Shown in pieces: positions 61,568 to 64,000 of a DNA stretch of 64,000 nucleotides (positions are counted from its first letter, which is position 1; each line of letters opens with the position of its first letter). A program made the position numbers and the translations under genes. A model generated the notes under the pieces. The model was given only the letters and a program-made list of their open reading frames with translations, had not been told where the DNA came from and did no database searches. Origin of the DNA: Knoellia locipacati (GTDB taxonomy: Bacteria > Actinomycetota > Actinomycetes > Actinomycetales > Dermatophilaceae); assembly GCF_007992835.1 (NCBI RefSeq), contig NZ_BKBA01000004.1:1-64000 (forward strand), read 5' to 3'.

Positions 61568-63013
61568 CTACGTCGACTCGGGCTGCTCGGACCACCAGCG
61601 CAGAAGGTGCTCGGTGGCGGCCTCCTTGCCCAGGGGCCCCTCGTCGAGCCGCACCGCGAGGAGGTACTTGTAGGCACGGCCGAGCACGGGTCCGGGGCTG
61701 ATCCCCAGCACTGCCGCGATCTCGTTGCCGTCGAGCTCGGGCCGCACGGCGCCGAGCTCCTCGGCCTCGAGGAGCCTGTCGATCCGGGCCTCGAGCTCGT
61801 CGTAGGTGCGCGAGAGCCGCTGGGCCTTGCGGACGTTGCGGGTGGTGCAGTCGGCCCGGGTCAGGCGGTGCAGCCGCTGGAGCAGCGGCCCGGCGTCGGT
61901 GACGTAGCGGCGCACGGCGGAGTCGGTCCACTGTCCGTCGCCGTAGCCGTGGAAGCGGAGGTGCAGCTCGACGAGACGCGCCACCGCCTTGACGGTGTCC
62001 TTGTCGAAGCGCAGCGCCTTGAGCCGTTTGGCCGTCATCTTGGCGCCGACGACCTCGTGGTGGTGGAAGCTCACACCCCCGCCGGCCTCGAAGCGTCGGG
62101 TCGGGGGCTTGCCGATGTCGTGGAGCAGCGCGGCGAGCCGCAGCCAGAGGTCGGGCCCGGGCACCGACTCCTCGGGGCCGTCGACCGGACCCTCGAGGGC
62201 GATCGCCTGGTCGAGGACGATGAGCGAGTGGACGTAGACGTCCTTGTGGCGGTGGTGCTCGTCCACCTCGAGCTGGAGGGCCGGGAGCTCGGGCAGCACA
62301 TGAGAGGCCAGGCCGCTCTCGGCGAGCAGCTCGAGACCGGGCCGGGGCCGCGGCGCCATGAGCAGCTTGACGAGCTCGTCGCGCACCCGCTCGGCCGAGA
62401 CGATCCCGATGGTGGAGGCCATCTCCTGCATCGCGGCATACACCTCGGGAGCCGGGACGAGACCGAGCTGCGCAACGAAGCGGACCGCCCGCATCATCCG
62501 CAGCGGGTCGTCGCCGAAGCTCACCTCGGGGGTCGAGGGGGTGCGCAGCAGCCCGGCCTGCAGGTCGTCGAGCCCACCGTGGGGGTCGACGAACTCGAGC
62601 GAGGGCAGGCGCAGGGCCATGGCGTTGACGGTGAAGTCACGACGGACGAGGTCGTCCTCGAGGGACTCGCCGAACGCGACGACGGGCTTGCGGGTCACCC
62701 CGTCGTAGGCGTCGGCCCGGTACGTCGTCACCTCGACGGTGGTCTCGCTGCCGCCCTCACGCCGCACGGCGCCGATGGTCCCGAACTCGCGGCCCATGTC
62801 CCAGGTGGAGCTGCCCCAGGAGCGCAGGATCGCCTCGGTCTCGTCGGGCGAGGCGCTCGTCGTGAAGTCGAGGTCCGGCGGCGTCCGGTCGAGGAAGGCG
62901 TCGCGGACCGGCCCGCCGACGAGTGCGAGCTCGTGGCCCGCCTGCGTGAAGCGGGTGCCGAGGTCGGTGAGCAGCGGCAGCACCGGCGCGAGACGAGCGA
63001 CGGCCTGCTTCAT
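61568..63013 (-). CDS. CCA-adding tRNA nucleotidyltransferase with HD domain
   Basis: 481 residues from ATG 63013. The class II nucleotidyltransferase head has LVGGPVRDAFLDRTPPDLDFTT (catalytic DLD), DDLVRRDFTVNAMAL, then DPLRMMRAVRFVAQLGL and an HD domain (LAALLHDIGKPPTRR; FHHHEVVGA). It adds or repairs the CCA tail of tRNA. GTG 63043 would add ten residues (VSPSPPPAAL) and is possible; neither start has a clear ribosome-binding site. A strong hairpin follows. Confidence 0.92.
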   Translation of the reverse strand: MKQAVARLAPVLPLLTDLGTRFTQAGHELALVGGPVRDAFLDRTPPDLDFTTSASPDETEAILRSWGSSTWDMGREFGTIGAVRREGGSETTVEVTTYRADAYDGVTRKPVVAFGESLEDDLVRRDFTVNAMALRLPSLEFVDPHGGLDDLQAGLLRTPSTPEVSFGDDPLRMMRAVRFVAQLGLVPAPEVYAAMQEMASTIGIVSAERVRDELVKLLMAPRPRPGLELLAESGLASHVLPELPALQLEVDEHHRHKDVYVHSLIVLDQAIALEGPVDGPEESVPGPDLWLRLAALLHDIGKPPTRRFEAGGGVSFHHHEVVGAKMTAKRLKALRFDKDTVKAVARLVELHLRFHGYGDGQWTDSAVRRYVTDAGPLLQRLHRLTRADCTTRNVRKAQRLSRTYDELEARIDRLLEAEELGAVRPELDGNEIAAVLGISPGPVLGRAYKYLLAVRLDEGPLGKEAATEHLLRWWSEQPEST

Positions 63014-63101
63014 GAGAGCGGCGGGGGGCGGAGAGGGTGACACGAGGAACAAGAGTAGGTGTCGCCGCGGCGGGCCCCCGCCCGCCGTGGTGCGCTGGCC
63101 C

Positions 63102-64000
63102 CTACTTCCGCAGCGGGTCGAAGGCCGTGAGCAGGGCCCGGTCGCCGGCGCTGGAGGTGCCGGTCATCGCCCCGGCGAGGAGCTTGCCGGTGAGCGGTCC
63201 GAGCGCGACGCCCCACATGCCGTGGCCGCCGGCGACGAAGACCCGGTCCGAGCGGCTCGCTCCCACGAGCGGCAGCCCGTCCGTGGTGCACGGGCGCGAG
63301 CCGACCCACTCGTCGTGGCGCTCCGACCAGTCGACACCGGTGAACATCGGGGTGGCGGCGTCGACGATGGCCTGGACCCGGCGCGGGTCGAGCGGGTCGT
63401 CGGGGCTGCGGAACTCCATCATCCCGGCGACCCGCAGGCCCTCCTCGGGCTTGCCGAGCGGCGTGCACGCGACCCGCTGCGTCGGGAAGTAGACCGGTCC
63501 TGTGGGCACCTGGTCAGGGTGAACCGTGAAGCTGTAGCCGCGTCCGGCCTGGACGAGCTTGCGTATGCCGTGTGCTCGCGCGAGCCCTCCGACCCAGCTG
63601 CCGTTCGCGAGGACGACCGAGTCGGCGACGACGGACTCGCCGTTCTCGAGCGTGACGCGGACCTCGGGGCCCCGCTGGCTGACGTCGGTGACGCGGGCGC
63701 CGGTGGCGATCTCGCCGCCACGGGCGGTGACGGCGTCCGCGAGCGCGTGCACGAACCGGCCCGGGTTGAGGTAGCGCTGGCCGTTGAGGCGCACGCCGTG
63801 CGTCACGGCGTCGCCGAGCGAGGGCGCGAGGGTGTGCAGGTCGTCGCGGTCGAGCAGCTCGAAGTCGGTGAGGCCACCGGTCGCGGCGACGTGGCGGAAC
63901 TCCTCGACGAGCACGGAGCGGTCGGCCTCGCTCACGAACCCGGCAAGGAAGGGCTCGGCGTCGAGGGTGGGCTCCTCCACCCGGCCGGTGCCCTCGTGCC
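63102..64000 (-). CDS. FAD-dependent D-amino-acid dehydrogenase-like protein (DadA family), N-terminus cut by the window edge
   Basis: About 299 residues are visible and the reading frame stays open to the window end. The substrate-binding and C-terminal FAD parts are present: NGQRYLNPGRFVHALADAV, GRGYSFTVHPDQVPTGPVYF, GSRPCTTDGLPLVGAS and VFVAGGHGMWGVALGPLTGKLL. It oxidises D-amino acids to keto acids. The N-terminal FAD GxGxxG motif would lie outside. The ATG at 63980 is internal, not the start. Confidence 0.85.
   Translation of the reverse strand, partial: HEGTGRVEEPTLDAEPFLAGFVSEADRSVLVEEFRHVAATGGLTDFELLDRDDLHTLAPSLGDAVTHGVRLNGQRYLNPGRFVHALADAVTARGGEIATGARVTDVSQRGPEVRVTLENGESVVADSVVLANGSWVGGLARAHGIRKLVQAGRGYSFTVHPDQVPTGPVYFPTQRVACTPLGKPEEGLRVAGMMEFRSPDDPLDPRRVQAIVDAATPMFTGVDWSERHDEWVGSRPCTTDGLPLVGASRSDRVFVAGGHGMWGVALGPLTGKLLAGAMTGTSSAGDRALLTAFDPLRK

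Larger units (their letters stand above)
396..63570. repeat. Dispersed octamer GTATGCCG / CGGCATAC, at least 44 copies
   Basis: Read by eye on both strands. GTATGCCG starts at 1922, 7673, 10022, 11711, 15465, 17981, 20356, 23648, 27869, 32148, 33025, 35655, 37025, 42121, 44446, 51312, 57352, 57663, 60724 and 63563. CGGCATAC starts at 396, 2125, 2278, 8835, 10679, 12819, 15486, 18081, 20967, 26382, 30682, 32957, 35358, 37499, 39515, 40567, 43333, 43968, 45270, 48432, 52424, 56063, 59289 and 62434. About 2 copies are expected at roughly 71 percent GC (my rough estimate). Copies lie in genes and between them, with no strand bias. They are absent from clpC, the ribosomal protein genes and the ino1 coding sequence. 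Copies at 17981 and 33025 contain start codons. Function unknown. Confidence 0.85.

Noticed and set aside
396-63570. The octamer as a polar chromosome-segregation (KOPS-like) signal
   Set aside because: The two orientations are almost equally frequent across the window; KOPS should be strongly biased.

Overview
The window comes from a high-GC actinobacterium. The gene set points to the Micrococcales, and the best guess is an Intrasporangiaceae-type genus (Janibacter/Knoellia/Phycicoccus-like). The signs are the actinobacterial mutY-disA-radA and rpsF-ssb-rpsR-rplI blocks, a bacterial Ku/LigD-type end-joining set, an ino1/PadR pair, a TB7.3-like biotinyl protein, and strongly GC-ended codons. 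No rRNA, complete tRNA, CRISPR array or recognisable transposase gene was seen. Genus-level placement is inference.

Layout. 1-3.3 kb: a FhuF-like iron-sulfur protein, a small exported protein, then a LigD-type polymerase and an ATP-dependent ligase. 3.4-8.7 kb: a very large secreted nuclease/5'-nucleotidase. 8.8-10.6 kb: Ku and a Nei-type glycosylase, so a DNA-repair neighbourhood flanks the nuclease. 11-18.6 kb: an SPFH protein, a membrane protein, ClpC, a DUF305 lipoprotein, a secreted LVIVD-repeat protein and an ArgA-like acetyltransferase. 18.6-24.4 kb: an MFS transporter, MutY, DisA (c-di-AMP synthase), RadA and a GNAT enzyme. 24.4-31.9 kb: rplI-rpsR-ssb-rpsF, a GT-C glycosyltransferase, a class A PBP, a PadR regulator and Ino1. 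This block parallels the mycobacterial ino1-ponA1-rpsF region.

33.2-61.5 kb is the most unusual part. Read on the minus strand it runs: membrane protein, small LpqN-like protein, PP2C phosphatase, FHA protein, Ser/Thr kinase, FHA-plus-HTH protein, [M6 metalloprotease, then a frameshifted wHTH/DUF559 gene flanked by inverted repeats], MoxR ATPase, DUF58 protein, a transglutaminase-fold membrane protein lacking its catalytic Cys, and two tandem paralogous giant proteins (about 2,100 residues each) made of Ig-like and FN3 modules. Many junctions overlap by 4 nt, so each half looks translationally coupled. Short Thr motifs of the form E-(A/T)-T-V-x-R occur in DUF58 and in the FHA-HTH protein. They could tie the kinase/FHA half to the MoxR/giant-protein half. 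I infer a phospho-regulated envelope or surface-assembly system.

The window ends with a tRNA CCA-adding enzyme and a truncated DadA-like oxidoreductase.

Two sequence-level signals cut across the genes. The octamer GTATGCCG/CGGCATAC occurs at least 44 times where roughly 2 would be expected by base composition. There is also a set of long, near-perfect inverted repeats (17-30 bp stems), mostly downstream of genes, but one lies inside the MFS coding sequence.
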